From the NCBI RefSeq assembly GCF_042242105.1, contig NC_092029.1:11463885-11527884 (forward strand): 64,000 nt of DNA, given 5' to 3'. The DNA is from Pempheris klunzingeri (lineage: Eukaryota > Chordata > Actinopteri > Acropomatiformes > Pempheridae). The notes below the pieces were generated by a model. That model searched no databases and was not told where the DNA came from. It saw nothing but the letters and a program-made list of their open reading frames with translations. Below, in pieces: positions 63,201-64,000 of the stretch; the stretch's first letter is position 1, and every line of letters begins with the position of its first letter. Made by a program: the position numbers and the translations under genes.

Positions 63201-64000
63201 CTAATACTTTTCTTCCATTTCTGCTTTTTCCTTGTGAAACGGGAATACTTTCACCTCTTTTGACCTCTAAATATGTCACAATCTGTTTCCGTCTCTCCTC
63301 TCGCCACATTTTCACTTCTCCCAGATCATGTTTGTTCCTTTATACCACAAATCTGCCATCCTCAAGGTGTCAGCAGATGCAGATGCCCTTCGGACATTCC
63401 CTCCTTTACTCATCGCCTAACTGACTGCCCCAACACACCTGTTCCCACTTCCCTCATCTGCCCTGCAGTTACCTGCCCATTCCTCACCTGCACGTCATGC
63501 CCTCATCAGCCTCTCACCACATATATACCAGTCCACTTCCTTTGTTTCTGGTGAGATTGTTAAATTAACATGTGTGTCATGTGCTTGCCGTCTACTTTCT
63601 GTTTATTTGAAACCTGATGCCTGTACTATGAAACAAGTACAACATACCCAGTGGTTGCTTTTCATTATCTGGCTTATTATACATTATCTGTGATCAGGAT
63701 CACACTCGTCAATTTGATAAATCAATCCAGGATTATTCACGTAAAAGGGTCGCTGTTTGCAGCATTTGACCAACTGCAAACATGGACAAGTCTACTGGCA
63801 GCAAAGTCACATATTTCACGAATAAGAGCAAACAATGATATTGGAAACATATGAAAAAGTTAAACACATAATCCAGGCAAAAAGCAACACATTTGCAGCT
63901 GCCAAATACAGGAAGGACAGCGGGCAAAAAAATCGCTGACTATGTGAATGCATAAGCCTTCTAATAGCACTGCCAGAATGTTGGGGCAGTACTATTAGAC

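Overview
The window looks like a spiny-rayed teleost genome. Genes have short exons with GT-AG introns, the DNA is AT-rich, and the repeats (long-TIR Tc1 elements, hAT-type MITEs with 8-bp target duplications, the GTTAGCAT-type dispersed repeat, an L2-like LINE relic) are kinds common in percomorph fish. No species can be named from sequence alone.

Layout. (1) 1-2.7 kb: the 5' end of an F-box gene on the minus strand, best matched to fbxo25. It has one complete first coding exon and a CCAAT/ETS/GC-box promoter-like patch about 1 kb further upstream; the rest of the gene lies left of the window. (2) 6.1-7.2 kb: an intact single-exon FAM110 gene on the minus strand, called fam110c partly from synteny. 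(3) 7.2-16.8 kb: non-coding, with a homeodomain-site-rich island near 11.7 kb. No SH3YL1 exon was recognised, although SH3YL1 sits between FAM110C and ACP1 in human. (4) 17.68-31.84 kb: acp1 (low-molecular-weight protein tyrosine phosphatase) on the plus strand. All exons are resolved, including the alternative third exons 3A and 3B only 68 bp apart. (5) 37.2-38.5 kb: alkal2, a secreted ligand for ALK/LTK receptors, on the minus strand and convergent with acp1; four coding exons encode 159 aa. (6) 39.5-64 kb: a gene desert with MITEs, a LINE relic, a degenerate transposase and a TATC microsatellite.

The order fam110c - acp1 - alkal2 matches the human 2p25.3 neighbourhood (FAM110C-SH3YL1-ACP1-ALKAL2), but here it is flanked by fbxo25, which is on 8p23.3 in human. 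The genes have unrelated jobs: ubiquitin ligase adaptor, cytoskeletal/centrosomal family member, phosphatase, and receptor ligand. They are a conserved neighbourhood, not a pathway.

The most interesting structure is in and around acp1. A complete 835-bp hAT-type element with perfect 15-bp terminal inverted repeats and a perfect 8-bp target duplication sits 40 bp upstream of the acp1 start codon, so it has split or replaced the promoter. Intron 1 carries a Tc1 element whose transposase is broken by a second, 438-bp hAT element (own 8-bp duplication). Intron 2 carries another, nearly intact-ended Tc1 element in the opposite orientation. Coordinates of exons were read by hand from splice signals and protein similarity recalled from the families; no alignment was run.
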